This document shows positions 34,075-44,250 of a stretch of 64,000 nucleotides of DNA, piece by piece. Position 1 is the first letter of the stretch. Each line of letters opens with the position of its first letter. The notes beneath the pieces were generated by a model. It saw only the letters and a list, made by a program, of their open reading frames with translations, was not told the origin of the DNA and ran no database searches. Where the stretch lies: the NCBI RefSeq assembly GCF_030519355.1, contig NZ_JAUMKC010000008.1, forward strand, positions 166,163 to 230,162. Direction: 5' to 3'. The DNA is from Mucilaginibacter sp. L3T2-6. GTDB lineage: Bacteria > Bacteroidota > Bacteroidia > Sphingobacteriales > Sphingobacteriaceae. A program made the position numbers and the translations under genes.

Positions 34075-35598
34075 TTATTCGACCAATTTTTCTATCAACA
34101 TGTCGATTGACCCCTCATCTAAATCACTTGTAGACATTGTGCGCACATGCATAACGTGCTCTCTGCCAAATTCATACTCTTGAAAAAAATCTGGTACATC
34201 AATAGCATATTGCCATGGTCTATAATTTCTGTTCAAACCATTGTCATTAAACCAAACGATTGACCAATCGCCATATAAATCTTCTTCGGAATCTTTTTTC
34301 AGCAACAAATTGTACCCCCACCTTTCACCGCCATGCGAAATTATTTCCGCTTTGCCTATCAATTCAACTCTTTCGATTTCCAAGTAACGTTTTTTGTATT
34401 CTTCAATAATAAATCCATACCTCTCATTTTGCCGCTGAAAAAAAGTCTTTTTATTTTCAGCCAAGTATTCAGCTACGCTGTTATCTCCATAAAATGATAT
34501 GGTGGCTTTGTTATCTAAAAAACTAATATCTAGTCTATTACTGCCAGCGTTGTAAAATTTTATTTTTTCCCGTTCAAGTTCGGTATTTAACTCATTGATT
34601 CTATTTATGAATTTCTCAAGCAGCTGTCTTTTTGAAAAATTTATCAATTGTGCTTTTTCGTGCCGCAATTTTTGTTCTTTTTCCAATTGTAGAGTTTTCT
34701 GATCAATTTCAGTTACTTTCTGTTGAGCTTTCAGTAATACATTAGTTAAACTTTTCGCTTTTAAAGAAGGCTCACTTGTGCTGATAGAATCGAGTATCGT
34801 TATCAATTCCTCAGCGTTTTGGTATCTGTCGACGGCCCTTTTACTGGTTAATTTATGTATCATTTCCACCAGTCTTACGGGGATGTCGCTTCTGTAATTT
34901 GACAACGGCGGCAGACTTTGGAAGAGATGCTGGTCTTTATAGTCCGATTCTGATGGGCCTTTAAAGGGTCGTTCCAAAGCCAAAATTTCAAAATACATTA
35001 TACCAAGTGAGTAAAAATCCATGGCTTTCGAATTATGGTCGAACGTCCAGGTTTCTGGTGCCATGTAAGGTACAGTACCCGAACCTTTTAACGTTCTACT
35101 CCTTGTTTTTGAATCCACATACTTAGATAAACCAAAGTCGCATATCAACAGCCTCCCATTATCATTCAAAACATTTTCCGGTTTCAAATCCCGATGAATC
35201 GCAAATTTATGAGCATATGACAACCCTACCGCAAGTTGCCGCATATACGATACGGAATCGCGCAATTCGATTTTTGAGGACTTTCTAAGCGTTTCTCTAA
35301 AATTACCAGTTTGAATAAATTCCATAGCTGCATAGACGAATTCGGTATCATTTAAACAAAAATTTGCTACATAAAACGTTTCGACTACATGCTCATGTTT
35401 TAATTTTAATGAAATTTCGAATTCCTGCTTTAAAAGTTCTCTTTCGGAAGCATCATTTACAGCTATAATTTTAATTGCTACCTTCTGCTTGTTTACAACG
35501 TCATCTGCAAGAAATATTTCGCCCATTCCACCTTTACGATGAAAGATCAAATTTTGATATTGTTGTTCGAATACGGGACCTGGTAAAATATTTTTCAT
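34075..35598 (-). CDS. Eukaryotic-like Ser/Thr protein kinase with coiled coil and unrecognised C-terminal region
   Basis: A 507-residue protein with no transmembrane helix. The kinase domain (about 15-270) is complete: glycine loop GGMGEIF at 23-29, Lys43 in VAIKII, HRDLKPEN at 135-142, DFG at 154-156 and APE at 180-182. A coiled coil follows at about 280-345 (QKVTEIDQKTLQLEKEQKLRHEKAQ). The last 150 residues (from about DISFLDNKATISFYG) form an alpha/beta region I do not recognise. The gene is visibly more AT-rich than its neighbours and is bounded upstream by REP hairpins, which suggests acquisition. No phosphatase or FHA partner is adjacent. Confidence 0.88.
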   Translation of the reverse strand: MKNILPGPVFEQQYQNLIFHRKGGMGEIFLADDVVNKQKVAIKIIAVNDASERELLKQEFEISLKLKHEHVVETFYVANFCLNDTEFVYAAMEFIQTGNFRETLRKSSKIELRDSVSYMRQLAVGLSYAHKFAIHRDLKPENVLNDNGRLLICDFGLSKYVDSKTRSRTLKGSGTVPYMAPETWTFDHNSKAMDFYSLGIMYFEILALERPFKGPSESDYKDQHLFQSLPPLSNYRSDIPVRLVEMIHKLTSKRAVDRYQNAEELITILDSISTSEPSLKAKSLTNVLLKAQQKVTEIDQKTLQLEKEQKLRHEKAQLINFSKRQLLEKFINRINELNTELEREKIKFYNAGSNRLDISFLDNKATISFYGDNSVAEYLAENKKTFFQRQNERYGFIIEEYKKRYLEIERVELIGKAEIISHGGERWGYNLLLKKDSEEDLYGDWSIVWFNDNGLNRNYRPWQYAIDVPDFFQEYEFGREHVMHVRTMSTSDLDEGSIDMLIEKLVE

Positions 35599-35635
35599 CT
35601 TATTAATACAAAATTAGAAACCCTATAAAGCAGTT

Positions 35636-35708
35636 AGAGACGCAATATTTTGCGTCTCTACTTGTAATTTGTTGCCATAAACTAAGACGCAAAATATTGC
35701 GTCTCTCT
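35636..35708. repeat. Pair of inverted REP-like hairpins (AGACGCAA type)
   Basis: Copy 1 (35636-35659) is AGAGACGCAA-TATT-TTGCGTCTCT. Copy 2 (about 35685-35708) is its reverse complement with small changes. Each forms a hairpin, and the two can also pair with one another. They sit between nrdA and the kinase gene. Confidence 0.75.
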
Positions 35709-35713
35709 AGGAA

Positions 35714-38086
35714 TCACGCCGAACAGGTTACACAGCCTTCTTCCATCGAACAAGTTGGGCCTGCTGGTACGTCGTCGTTGATCTCGGCAACAACTTCAGG
35801 TACAACAGCGTCCATGTTTTTGCCGCCCTGGCTTTCTACAGTAAATTTAACTGCTTGCGAAGCTGCCTGTGTGCGCAGGTAGTACATACCTGTTTTAAGG
35901 CCTTTCTTCCATGCATAAAAGTGCATCGAGGTAAGCTTGCTCGCATTCGGCGAGTTGATGAACAGGTTAAGCGACTGCGACTGGCAGATATAAGCGCCGC
36001 GGTCGGCAGCCATATCGATGATGTTACGCATCTTGATTTCCCATACGGTTTTGTACAGGTCCTTAATGTTCTGCGGAATTTCAGGAATATCCTGTATCGA
36101 GCCGTTTGCAGTGATGATCTTATCCTTCATGGTATTATTCCACAAGCCAAGATTCACTAAGTCGCGCAACAGGTGTTTGTTTACGATGATGAACTCACCA
36201 CTTAAGACGCGGCGGGTATAAATGTTCGAAGTATATGGCTCGAAGCACTCGTTGTTCCCCAATATCTGGCTGGTTGAAGCAGTTGGCATTGGCGCTACTA
36301 ACAATGAGTTGCGCACGCCGTAGTTCATTACATCCAGGCGAAGGTCTTCCCAGTTCCAGCGGCCGCTTTCCGGCTTAACGCCCCAAAGGTCGAACTGGAA
36401 TTTACCCTCAGACAGCGGCGAACCTTTAAAGGTCTCGTACGGGCCATCTTTTATAGCCATATCTTTTGATGCAGTCATTGCAGCAAAGTAGATTGTCTCG
36501 AATATCTCTTTGTTCAGTTTTTTAGCTTCCTCGCTTTCGAATGGCATACGCAGCAGGATGAAGGCATCTGCCAGACCCTGTACGCCTAAACCGATTGGGC
36601 GATGGCGCAGGTTTGAGCGCTCTGCTTCTTCAACCGGGTAATAGTTACCGTCGATGATCTTGTTCAGGTTGATAGTTGCCTGGTAAGTAACTTCATACAA
36701 TTTGTCGTGATCGAAGATACCATCGCGGATAAAGCGGGGCAACGCCAGCGAGGCCAGGTTACAAACAGCAATCTCATCAGCCGAAGTATACTCGATAATT
36801 TCGGTACAAAGGTTGGAGCTTTTAATGGTGCCCAGGTTTTGCTGGTTGGATTTGCCGTTAGCCGCATCTTTGTACAGAAGGTATGGCGTGCCGGTTTCAA
36901 CCTGTGCATCCAGCACGGCAAACCACAATTCCTGTGCTTTTACTACTTTGCGTGCACGGCCTTCTTTTTCGTATTTTTTATAAAGTTTCTCAAAGTCCTT
37001 ACCCCAGCAATCGGCTAAGCCCGGTGCTTCGTGAGGGCAGAATAAGCTCCAGTCCTCGTTAGCCTCAACGCGCTGCATAAACAGGTCAGACACCCATAGG
37101 GCGTAGAACAGGTCACGCGCACGCATTTCTTCTTTACCGTGGTTTTTGCGCAGGTCTAAGAATTCGAATATATCAGCATGCCATGGCTCAAGGTAGATAG
37201 CGAATGCGCCTTTACGCTTGCCGCCGCCCTGGTCAACATAACGGGCAGTATCGTTAAACACGCGCAGCATTGGGATAATACCATTGCTGGTACCATTGGT
37301 GCCGCTGATGTACGATCCTGTAGCACGCACGTTGTGGATGCTCAGGCCTATACCACCTGCGCTTTGCGATATCTTTGCAGTTTGTTTAAGAGTGTCGTAA
37401 ATCCCTTCGATACTGTCATCTTTCATGGTTAACAGGAAACAGGATGACATTTGGGGTTTTGGTGTGCCGGCATTAAAAAGGGTTGGGGTGGCGTGGGTAA
37501 ACCAACGCTCGCTCATCAGGTGGTATGTTTTGATGGCGCTTTCAATATCGTCTTTATGTATACCTACCGATACACGCATAAACAGGTGCTGCGGGCGCTC
37601 GGCTATTTTGCCATTTATTTTTAACAGGTATGATTTCTCGAGGGTTTTAAAGCCGAAGTAATCGAAACCAAAATCGCGGTCGTAAATAATACTGCTGTCT
37701 AACAGCTCTGCATTTTTTTCAATTACTTCCCAAACGTCGTCTGCTATTAACGAGGCTTCCTTGCCTGTTTTGGGGTCAACATAATCATGCAGTAAACGCA
37801 TGGTTTCTGAAAACGACTTGATGGTGTTTTTGTGCAGGTTTGATACCGCAATACGCGATGCTAACAAAGCGTAGTCAGGGTGCTTGGTGGTAAGCGATGC
37901 CGCAGTCTCAGCAGCAAGATTGTCCAGCTCCGACGTGGTTACACCGTCAAACAAGCCTTCGATTACTTTTTTTGCCACGTCAATCGGGTCAACTAATTGA
38001 AACCCGTAGCACAGTTTTTCAATACGTGCCGTGATCTTGTCAAATTTTACCGACTCTTTTTTTCCGTCTCTTTTAATTACGAACAT
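35714..38086 (-). CDS. nrdA: Ribonucleoside-diphosphate reductase alpha subunit
   Basis: A 790-residue class I large subunit. The N-terminal ATP-cone ([16 protein letters not shown]) provides allosteric control. Active-site cysteines are seen in PQMSSCFLL, in NLCTEI (Asn-x-Cys-x-Glu region) and in EIAVCNLAS. The C-terminus ends in a redox CxxC (GCVTCSA) that reloads the active site. It reduces ribonucleotides to deoxyribonucleotides together with NrdB, encoded 184 bp upstream on the same strand. The gene order nrdB-nrdA matches an operon in which the beta subunit comes first. Confidence 0.97.
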   Translation of the reverse strand: MFVIKRDGKKESVKFDKITARIEKLCYGFQLVDPIDVAKKVIEGLFDGVTTSELDNLAAETAASLTTKHPDYALLASRIAVSNLHKNTIKSFSETMRLLHDYVDPKTGKEASLIADDVWEVIEKNAELLDSSIIYDRDFGFDYFGFKTLEKSYLLKINGKIAERPQHLFMRVSVGIHKDDIESAIKTYHLMSERWFTHATPTLFNAGTPKPQMSSCFLLTMKDDSIEGIYDTLKQTAKISQSAGGIGLSIHNVRATGSYISGTNGTSNGIIPMLRVFNDTARYVDQGGGKRKGAFAIYLEPWHADIFEFLDLRKNHGKEEMRARDLFYALWVSDLFMQRVEANEDWSLFCPHEAPGLADCWGKDFEKLYKKYEKEGRARKVVKAQELWFAVLDAQVETGTPYLLYKDAANGKSNQQNLGTIKSSNLCTEIIEYTSADEIAVCNLASLALPRFIRDGIFDHDKLYEVTYQATINLNKIIDGNYYPVEEAERSNLRHRPIGLGVQGLADAFILLRMPFESEEAKKLNKEIFETIYFAAMTASKDMAIKDGPYETFKGSPLSEGKFQFDLWGVKPESGRWNWEDLRLDVMNYGVRNSLLVAPMPTASTSQILGNNECFEPYTSNIYTRRVLSGEFIIVNKHLLRDLVNLGLWNNTMKDKIITANGSIQDIPEIPQNIKDLYKTVWEIKMRNIIDMAADRGAYICQSQSLNLFINSPNASKLTSMHFYAWKKGLKTGMYYLRTQAASQAVKFTVESQGGKNMDAVVPEVVAEINDDVPAGPTCSMEEGCVTCSA

Positions 38087-38270
38087 GTTTGTTTCCCCCC
38101 TTTTTTAATTCTGCCACCGGCAGAACAACTATTGTTTAATTAAATTTTAACACCCTGTTTTAGTGCCGGTTTAGGTAAGTTTCTATTTATTTTTTTACTG
38201 TTTTTTTTTCCTCAAACGTTTTTTGCAGCTGCTTCCGGACTTTTCCGGCTTTACTGACTTTTTGGACTTC

Positions 38271-39242
38271 CTAAAAATCCTCGTCCAGTGAAAACGATTT
38301 GCTTTCCTGCGAATTGAGTACGCCACTCTTCTGGTAATCACCAACGCGTTTTTCGAAGAAGTTGGTTTTGCCCTGCAGTGATATCATTTCCATAAAGTCG
38401 AACGGATTGGTTGCGTTGTAAACTTTGTCGTAACCAAGCTCGGTCAACCACCTGTCGGCTACAAACTCAATATATTGGCTCATCATCTTAGCATTCATGC
38501 CTATCAGGTTAACCGGCAAAGCATCGGTAACAAATTCTTTTTCAATTTCAACCGCATCCGTGATGATTTTGGTAGCCGCCTCTTTCGACAAGCGGTTCTC
38601 CAGCATCTTATACAGCAGGCAGGCAAACTCACAGTGCATACCTTCATCCCGCGAAATTAACTCGTTGCTGAAAGTCAATCCCGGCATCAGGCCGCGTTTT
38701 TTCAGCCAGAATATAGAGCAGAAACTACCTGAAAAGAATATGCCTTCAACTGCTGCAAAAGCCACCAGGCGCTCAGCAAAGGTTCCGTTATTTATCCAGC
38801 GTAAGGCCCATTGCGCTTTTTTGCTAACGCAGGGCACCGTCTCGATAGCGTGGAATAAACGGTCTTTTTCTACCGGGTCTTTAATGTAAGTATCGATCAG
38901 CAGCGCATAAGTTTCCGAGTGTATGTTTTCCATCATAATCTGGAAACCATAAAAGCACCGGGCTTCGGGCAACTGCACCTCGCTCATGAAATTAATGGCC
39001 AGGTTTTCGTTAACAATACCGTCGCTCGCAGCGAAAAATGCAAGCACGTGCGAGATGAAGTGACGCTCACCGTCGTTCATGCTTTCCCAATGTTTCATGT
39101 CGTCGCCAAGGTCAATTTCCTCGGCGGTCCAGAAGCTTGCTTCACACTTTTTGTACATCTCCCAAATTGCAGGATATTTAATCGGGAGGATTACAAAACG
39201 GTCTTTGTTTTCCCTAAGCAATAATTCTGTTTCCTGTTCCAT
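38271..39242 (-). CDS. nrdB: Ribonucleoside-diphosphate reductase beta subunit
   Basis: A 323-residue di-iron/radical subunit. Metal ligands appear in [18 protein letters not shown] (Glu and ExxH) and in [11 protein letters not shown] (ExxH). The radical-bearing Tyr is four residues after the His in [10 protein letters not shown]. The C-terminus (SFSLDEDF) is the acidic tail that docks to NrdA. AAAAGGAGCGC precedes the ATG, a clear ribosome site. Together with nrdA it forms the aerobic class I reductase. Confidence 0.96.
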   Translation of the reverse strand: MEQETELLLRENKDRFVILPIKYPAIWEMYKKCEASFWTAEEIDLGDDMKHWESMNDGERHFISHVLAFFAASDGIVNENLAINFMSEVQLPEARCFYGFQIMMENIHSETYALLIDTYIKDPVEKDRLFHAIETVPCVSKKAQWALRWINNGTFAERLVAFAAVEGIFFSGSFCSIFWLKKRGLMPGLTFSNELISRDEGMHCEFACLLYKMLENRLSKEAATKIITDAVEIEKEFVTDALPVNLIGMNAKMMSQYIEFVADRWLTELGYDKVYNATNPFDFMEMISLQGKTNFFEKRVGDYQKSGVLNSQESKSFSLDEDF

Positions 39243-39679
39243 GCGCTCCTTTTATTTACAAAATTTTCGTCTGCACTATTTAACATAATTTAACGCCGCG
39301 GACAGCCGACAGCAAGCCCGTAGCGTTAGTTTCCTGTTGATATCAAAGATTTACCAGATACCTCTAACTACTTAATTTTCACCTCACAAATCCCTGCCAA
39401 ACTGCTTTTTATTTTTCGCCTGGGGTTGCTCATCAGCCGCATCCCTTATTTTAAATTACCGGTCGGCAAACAGTAACTTCAGATAGTATTTCAAGAAATT
39501 ATAATCAAATATAAGCGATGCAATTTTATGATGATAGCCGAAGTTTTTAACACGCCCTATAAGTTGTCAACAAAACACCTGACTACACTTGCAATGCAGG
39601 TTTTTGGCTGCATAAAACCTGTTGAAATTGTATGTTAAAAATTATTTAGGCAGCCGTTAAAAAAACTTTTCTATGTTAA
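39243..39679. other. 437-bp intergenic region upstream of nrdB
   Basis: No gene or known RNA recognised. An 8-bp hairpin (CAGGTTTT at 39597-39604 with AAAACCTG at 39614-39621) lies near the msrB side. I found no convincing NrdR-type box on either strand by eye, though this region should contain the nrdBA promoter. Confidence 0.4.
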
Positions 39680-40048
39680 TTAATCAGCTTTCGGAACAAA
39701 CTTCATCGACACTGAATTAACGCAGTGGCGAACGTTTTTCGGTGTCAGATATTCGCCTTCAAAAACGTGCCCTAAATGGGCGCCGCAGTTAGCGCAAACT
39801 ATCTCGGTACGGCGGCCATCCGCATCAGGAATACGCTTTACCGCATCGGGTATTTCATCGTCAAAGCTGGGCCAGCCGCAGTGCGACTCAAACTTCGATT
39901 CTGAGGTGTATAAAGGGGTGTCGCAACGCTTGCAGACATACAGGCCCTGGGCTTTATTGTTTAACAACGCACCAGTAAAAGGGCGCTCTGTTCCTTTGTG
40001 TAATATTACCCACTCTTCGTCGGGCGTTAATTGATTGTAATTACTCAT
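39680..40048 (-). CDS. msrB: Peptide-methionine (R)-S-oxide reductase
   Basis: A 122-residue MsrB. Two CxxC pairs (VCKRCD and VCANCG) bind structural zinc. HCGWPSFD is the substrate-pocket motif, and the catalytic Cys lies in [11 protein letters not shown] near the C-terminus. It repairs R-methionine sulfoxide in proteins. No signal peptide, so it is cytoplasmic. It is monocistronic. Confidence 0.96.
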   Translation of the reverse strand: MSNYNQLTPDEEWVILHKGTERPFTGALLNNKAQGLYVCKRCDTPLYTSESKFESHCGWPSFDDEIPDAVKRIPDADGRRTEIVCANCGAHLGHVFEGEYLTPKNVRHCVNSVSMKFVPKAD

Positions 40049-40418
40049 ATTCTTAACTTGATTTCAGTGATTAAATGATTTCACTGATAGAACAATTAGT
40101 GATTTTATGAATTAGCGAATCAGTGATTTTTCCTGGTAGATATATTTGTTTCGCTATATAAAGATACGACAAATCGGGCGGATACTTTGTTTTGGAGGAG
40201 GGAAATGACGGTGGGATTACAGGCGCTACAAGCTTGTTATTCGTCTGAACAATGATTTATAGGATGAGAGGACTTTAAGATACCGGTCGCTTTGCAAAGT
40301 CATGTTTGTAATGATAACAAATCCTTCAATCTGTCAATCCTACGAATTATAGTTCAGAAAAAAATTCAATCAACCGACGGGACGTTAATTTTTCAATTGT
40401 TCCAATAGATATCCATCA
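40049..40418. other. 370-bp intergenic region with imperfect short-period repeat
   Basis: Positions about 40066-40130 carry repeated TCAGTGATT/AATGATTTCACTGA-type units that can partly pair. The remainder shows no gene or recognisable regulatory element. Confidence 0.35.
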
Positions 40419-41423
40419 TTACTCCCACCTCACTTTCTCCTTATTCTCAGCAATATACTGATAACATTGATCGAAATATTTCTTCATAGTTTTGTTAAAA
40501 GCACTTGCCCAGGCAATATCCTCATTACGGTAATGGGCCAGCCAGGCCATGGCGTAGGCTATCACCTGTTCGGGCAAAAAGCCGGTCTTTCGCATATTCC
40601 AACCCTGGTGAGATGAGCCTGTCCATTGCGAGAAGTTGAAATAAGAGTTCCCCATAAAAATACCGAAGCCGTAGGCCACTGCCATTAAGCTGGCTAAAAG
40701 CGGGTCGTTATCTTCCAAGACTTGTTCATTCGCTAGCTTAAAAGTGGCCAGTTCGTAAGCGAGGGTGGATACAAAACTTTGCGAATCATCCAATTGCCGC
40801 TCTTCTATCCAAATTTCTTTATTACCTAACCCATTATCCACATATTTGCCAACTGCATTGCTCCAGGTCCCTCTTATTTTTTCGCTTGGTGTTTCAACAA
40901 TGCCTTCTGTGTATTTTGCAGACCGGTTTGAAAAATACATCAGCCGTATCTCCCATCCGTCTATATTCATTACCGAAATCATTTTCTGCAAAATATGTTT
41001 CGCGTCATCTTCGGTGAGTTTAGCCCCGACCTCCAAATCCACAAACGTTAATGTCGATAATGATTTAAAATATACCGGCTCAAGTATTTCGCCCAGCCAT
41101 ATTAGGTCTCCTTCTACCCATTTCTTATCAGCATCAGTAACGGGCAGCTTACTTTTGTTTTTCCAAAACCAGAAAAATTTCTTCTCTGGTTCTTCTTCAA
41201 CTATTGCCTCATGCCGGACGTACCATTCCGCATTAAGACTCATTTGCCCGCAGCCGCCTTTGCTTCTGGAACAGGCCGTATCTATAAAAACTTTACCACA
41301 GCCAGGACATTCCCCGTGTGTTTCAAACGTATTCCACCTCGTTTTGCAAACATCGCACACCCAAAGACAATTTTCATCTGGTTCCCAGCCGCATTTAGGG
41401 CATCGTACATATTCTTCAGTCAT
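40419..41423 (-). CDS. Zinc-ribbon protein with an apparently inactivated HExxH peptidase-like domain
   Basis: A 334-residue protein. Residues 1-60 hold a zinc-ribbon array (CPKCG, CDVCK, CPGCG, then CSRSKGGCG). After a charged linker, residues about 90-320 form a helical domain. The stretch FVSTLAYELATFKLANE sits where relatives I know from Bacteroidota carry an AHELAHxxL-type zinc site; here both His are replaced (Tyr and Thr), so metallopeptidase activity is unlikely. The following DPLLASLMAVAYGFGIFMGNS and GFLPEQVIAYAMAWLAHYRNE segments fit that family. Function unknown. A strong terminator of sucD ends 24 bp before its start codon region. Confidence 0.65.
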   Translation of the reverse strand: MTEEYVRCPKCGWEPDENCLWVCDVCKTRWNTFETHGECPGCGKVFIDTACSRSKGGCGQMSLNAEWYVRHEAIVEEEPEKKFFWFWKNKSKLPVTDADKKWVEGDLIWLGEILEPVYFKSLSTLTFVDLEVGAKLTEDDAKHILQKMISVMNIDGWEIRLMYFSNRSAKYTEGIVETPSEKIRGTWSNAVGKYVDNGLGNKEIWIEERQLDDSQSFVSTLAYELATFKLANEQVLEDNDPLLASLMAVAYGFGIFMGNSYFNFSQWTGSSHQGWNMRKTGFLPEQVIAYAMAWLAHYRNEDIAWASAFNKTMKKYFDQCYQYIAENKEKVRWE

Positions 41424-41449
41424 GACAAAGTTTCTATCCCCTAAAAATA

Positions 41450-41479
41450 AAAAATCCCGGTTGATTAACCGGGATTTTT
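41450..41479 (-). terminator. Intrinsic terminator of sucD
   Basis: A 13-bp perfect stem (41450-41462 with 41467-41479), loop GATT, followed on the minus strand by a T-rich run (TTTATTTTTAG). It lies 43 bp after the sucD stop. Confidence 0.85.
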
Positions 41480-41521
41480 ATATCTATTAAGCCAAAAACT
41501 TTTCAGCTTTCGCCTTTTACC

Positions 41522-42394
41522 TTATTTAGCCAATTCTTCAGCCAGTGCTGCGCCAATTTCTGCAGGCGATTCTACCACGCGGATACCGCACTCGCGCATA
41601 ATTTTCATTTTGGCTGCTGCAGTATCATCGGCGCCGCCAACAATTGCACCGGCGTGGCCCATACGGCGTCCCGGAGGCGCTGTCTGGCCGGCTATAAAGC
41701 CAACTACTGGTTTAGTACCGTTTTCTTTTATCCAGCGCGCTGCTTCGGCTTCCATACCACCGCCAATTTCGCCTATCATAATAATACCATGAGTCTCAGG
41801 GTCGTTCATCAGCAACTCAACAGCTTCTTTGGTAGTTGTGCCGATAATCGGGTCGCCGCCGATACCAATAGCGGTTGTAATGCCTAAACCGGCTTTTACA
41901 ACCTGGTCAACCGCTTCGTAAGTAAGCGTACCTGATTTTGAGACTACACCAACATGTCCTTTCTTAAAGATGAAGCCTGGCATGATACCGATCTTAGCTT
42001 CGTCGGCAGTAATGATGCCAGGGCAGTTAGGACCGATCAAGCGGGTGTCCCTGCCTTTAATATACTCCTTCACCATGATCATATCCTTTGTCGGGATACC
42101 TTCGGTGATACAAACAATAACTTTTATGCCTGCTTCGGCTGCTTCCATAATCGAGTCCGCCGCAAAAGCAGGGGGAACGAAAATGATAGAAACATTAGCG
42201 CCGGTTTCGGCAACTGCATCAGCAACAGTATTAAATACCGGCCTGTCTAAGTGCTGCTGACCACCTTTGCCCGGGGTTACACCACCTACAACATTTGTTC
42301 CGTACTCAATCATCTGCGAAGCATGGAAACTGCCTTCTTTACCTGTAAAACCCTGAACTATTACTTTGGAATCTTTATTTACGAGTACACTCAT
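41522..42394 (-). CDS. sucD: Succinate-CoA ligase alpha subunit
   Basis: A 290-residue SucD. The CoA-binding Rossmann part opens with [20 protein letters not shown]. The ligase part has [15 protein letters not shown] and the phosphohistidine motif GHAGAIVGG near residue 245. With SucC it interconverts succinyl-CoA and succinate in the TCA cycle with nucleotide synthesis. sucC is not adjacent here, which is common in Bacteroidota. A TAGCTTTG -7 element lies just upstream and a perfect terminator downstream, so it is monocistronic. Confidence 0.97.
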   Translation of the reverse strand: MSVLVNKDSKVIVQGFTGKEGSFHASQMIEYGTNVVGGVTPGKGGQQHLDRPVFNTVADAVAETGANVSIIFVPPAFAADSIMEAAEAGIKVIVCITEGIPTKDMIMVKEYIKGRDTRLIGPNCPGIITADEAKIGIMPGFIFKKGHVGVVSKSGTLTYEAVDQVVKAGLGITTAIGIGGDPIIGTTTKEAVELLMNDPETHGIIMIGEIGGGMEAEAARWIKENGTKPVVGFIAGQTAPPGRRMGHAGAIVGGADDTAAAKMKIMRECGIRVVESPAEIGAALAEELAK

Positions 42395-42416
42395 TGGATT
42401 TTCTGATTTTGTAGCG

Positions 42417-42424
42417 CAAAGCTA
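42417..42424 (-). promoter_or_regulatory. Candidate -7 element for sucD
   Basis: TAGCTTTG on the minus strand matches TAnnTTTG and ends 22 bases before the sucD ATG. A GTTAC about 24 nt upstream is at best a weak -33. Confidence 0.4.
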
Positions 42425-42510
42425 AAAAAAAATTGTCCCCGTACCCCGTAACGGCAGAACAATTTTACAATTAGGTTATTAGAAGTAATACCTGAGTTCA
42501 TGATTTTCGA

Positions 42511-42660
42511 ATTGCTCTGTTGGGAACAAAATATTGGTAGAAAATAATGAAATTACATTTGCGCTTTGCATCTGCGTAACATCTACCGGGTTACGCACCT
42601 GCGGAGCGGATGTTTTATTTGTTTTTTTACCGATATTAGCCCCCGCTGGGGGCCTGGCTT
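42511..42660. repeat. Structured intergenic repeat element, copy 1
   Basis: Starts TTGCTCTGTTGGGAAC and runs through ATATTGGTAGAAAATAAT, an internal hairpin (TGCGTAAC / GTTACGCA), and a closing arm with TTTTTACCGATATTAGC that complements the opening arm. It is matched along most of its length by 58637-58800. The outer arms and the internal stem-loop give a cruciform. It lies in the 534-bp gap between sucD and the symporter gene. Confidence 0.75.
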
Positions 42661-42699
42661 AATTTAAATATAGGCTAAAGCCGTCCTCACGAAACCAAA

Positions 42700-42816
42700 T
42701 CAGCTTAACAGTCCAAAATTTTCTGAATCAACATATTTTTTGTCACGCGCTCGGATTGCGTAGAATAAGAAGCCGACAACGGCCAGCAGTACTTTTGTTT
42801 TGGTAGACATTCCCAT
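42700..42816 (-). CDS. Possible 38-residue single-helix membrane peptide
   Basis: The frame reads MGMSTKTKVLLAVVGFLFYA, then a basic/charged stretch (IRARDKKY) and ends GLLS before TGA. A hydrophobic segment of about 13 residues flanked by positive charges resembles known small membrane proteins. A second ATG two codons in is an alternative start. No strong ribosome site is seen, so the gene is only a candidate. Confidence 0.35.
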   Translation of the reverse strand: MGMSTKTKVLLAVVGFLFYAIRARDKKYVDSENFGLLS

Positions 42817-42928
42817 AGATAAATAGTTGAGTTTAAAACGAGCGGGGTATTAATAAATTAACCGATGGGAAAATTAATAGTTTAAAAAATAAAAAATAAG
42901 TTAATTTTATTAGCCTATCCCACTCCTC

Positions 42929-44152
42929 TTAGGTTCTGGGCGCAAACTCCCCCTCACTCTTCGCAATCACAATCGTAGCAATTCCATTACCAATCATATT
43001 GGTAATAGCCCTCGCTTCCGACATAAACCTGTCCACACCAAATAAAATCGCCAGGCCCTCTATAGGTATTATTTTTAAAGCAGTGAGCGTAGATGTGAGG
43101 ATGATAAAACCACCGCCCGTAACTGCCGCTGCGCCTTTTGAGGTTATCATTAATATACCTATCAGCATTACCTCCTGCCCGATGGTAAGCGGCACCTGAA
43201 AAACCTGCGCCAAAAAGATTACAGCCATAGAAAGATAAATCGTAGTGCCGTCGAGGTTGAAAGAATAGCCGGTAGGAATAACCAATCCTACCACTGATTT
43301 TGAACATCCGAACTTTTCCATTTTTTCCATCATGGCCGGTAAAACTGTTTCGGAAGAAGAGGTACCCAGCACAACCAGTATTTCATCTTTTATAAACTTT
43401 AAATATTGCCACAGGCTGAACTTGTAAAGGCGACATATAATATTAAGCACAATGAAGATAAACAGGAACATGGTAAGATACACCGATCCCATCAGCTTGG
43501 CCAGCGGTTCCAGGGATTTAACGCCGTAAGTGCTGATGGTATATGCCATCCCGCCAAACGCACCTATAGGCGCCAGGCGCATCACCATGTGCATAATGTT
43601 GAAGAACACCTTCGATATCTTTTCGAAAAGTGTTATCACAGTTTCACCCGAATCGCCCATTTTACTCAATCCAAAACCGAACAATACCGCAAAGAATAGT
43701 ATCTGCAATATATCGCCCCTGCCGAAAGCGTCTGTTATATTTGATGGGATGATATGAATAAAAAAGTCGCCCCAGTGCATTTCGGAGGCGGCTTTCTGGT
43801 AGGTGTCAAGCTTGCTGTTATCAACTGCAATGTGGCTGGTAAAATGCCCGCCAGGCTTCACCACGTTGGCAACAACAATACCGATTACCAGCGCAAAAGT
43901 GGTTACTATCTCGAAGTAAAGCAGTGCCTTCCCCCCTACCCGGCCCACCTTTTTCATATCGTTCATGCCTGCAATGCCCAGCACTATTGTTAAAAATATA
44001 ATGGGTGCAATCAGCATCGTTATCAGGGCAATAAACATCTTACTGATGGTATTTGCGGTTGGGCCGAAAGATGGGTATAAATAGCCAACTATAATGCCCA
44101 GCACGATACCGGCAATTACCTGGAAATTCAGGTTAAGCAGAAGTTTCTTCAT
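42929..44152 (-). CDS. Dicarboxylate/amino acid:cation symporter (DAACS family)
   Basis: A 407-residue membrane transporter with about eight helices and two re-entrant loops. Family motifs are the serine-rich stretch VVLGTSSSETVLP (hairpin 1), the GYSFNLDGTTIYLSMA segment in helix 7 with the Na+-binding NxDGT, and the GFIILTSTL hairpin 2. It imports C4-dicarboxylates, glutamate or aspartate with Na+ or H+; specificity is not readable. The C-terminal DRFMSEARAITNMIGN matches DctA/GltP transporters (substrate-contacting Asp/Arg/Asn). Confidence 0.94.
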   Translation of the reverse strand: MKKLLLNLNFQVIAGIVLGIIVGYLYPSFGPTANTISKMFIALITMLIAPIIFLTIVLGIAGMNDMKKVGRVGGKALLYFEIVTTFALVIGIVVANVVKPGGHFTSHIAVDNSKLDTYQKAASEMHWGDFFIHIIPSNITDAFGRGDILQILFFAVLFGFGLSKMGDSGETVITLFEKISKVFFNIMHMVMRLAPIGAFGGMAYTISTYGVKSLEPLAKLMGSVYLTMFLFIFIVLNIICRLYKFSLWQYLKFIKDEILVVLGTSSSETVLPAMMEKMEKFGCSKSVVGLVIPTGYSFNLDGTTIYLSMAVIFLAQVFQVPLTIGQEVMLIGILMITSKGAAAVTGGGFIILTSTLTALKIIPIEGLAILFGVDRFMSEARAITNMIGNGIATIVIAKSEGEFAPRT

Positions 44153-44191
44153 CTCTCAATAATACAAATATTCGCCCTGATATTTAAAAAC

Positions 44192-44225
44192 AAAAAGCTC
44201 CTGCGGGGAGTTAGCCTGCAGAAGC
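44192..44225 (-). terminator. Intrinsic terminator of the first tandem lipoprotein gene
   Basis: On the minus strand GCTTCTGC (44218-44225) pairs with GCAGGAGC (44197-44204), one G-T pair, followed by TTTTTG. It lies 25 bp after the stop at 44251. Confidence 0.7.
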
Positions 44226-44250
44226 CTTGTTGACATAAATATGAATTATT

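Noticed and set aside
39243..39679. NrdR operator upstream of nrdB
   Set aside because: No pair of palindromic ACACTATATATAGTGT-like boxes could be seen on either strand.
40765..41490. 241-residue open frame on the plus strand opposite the zinc-ribbon gene
   Set aside because: It is Ser/Pro-rich shadow coding antisense to a frame with clear zinc motifs, and has no recognisable domain.
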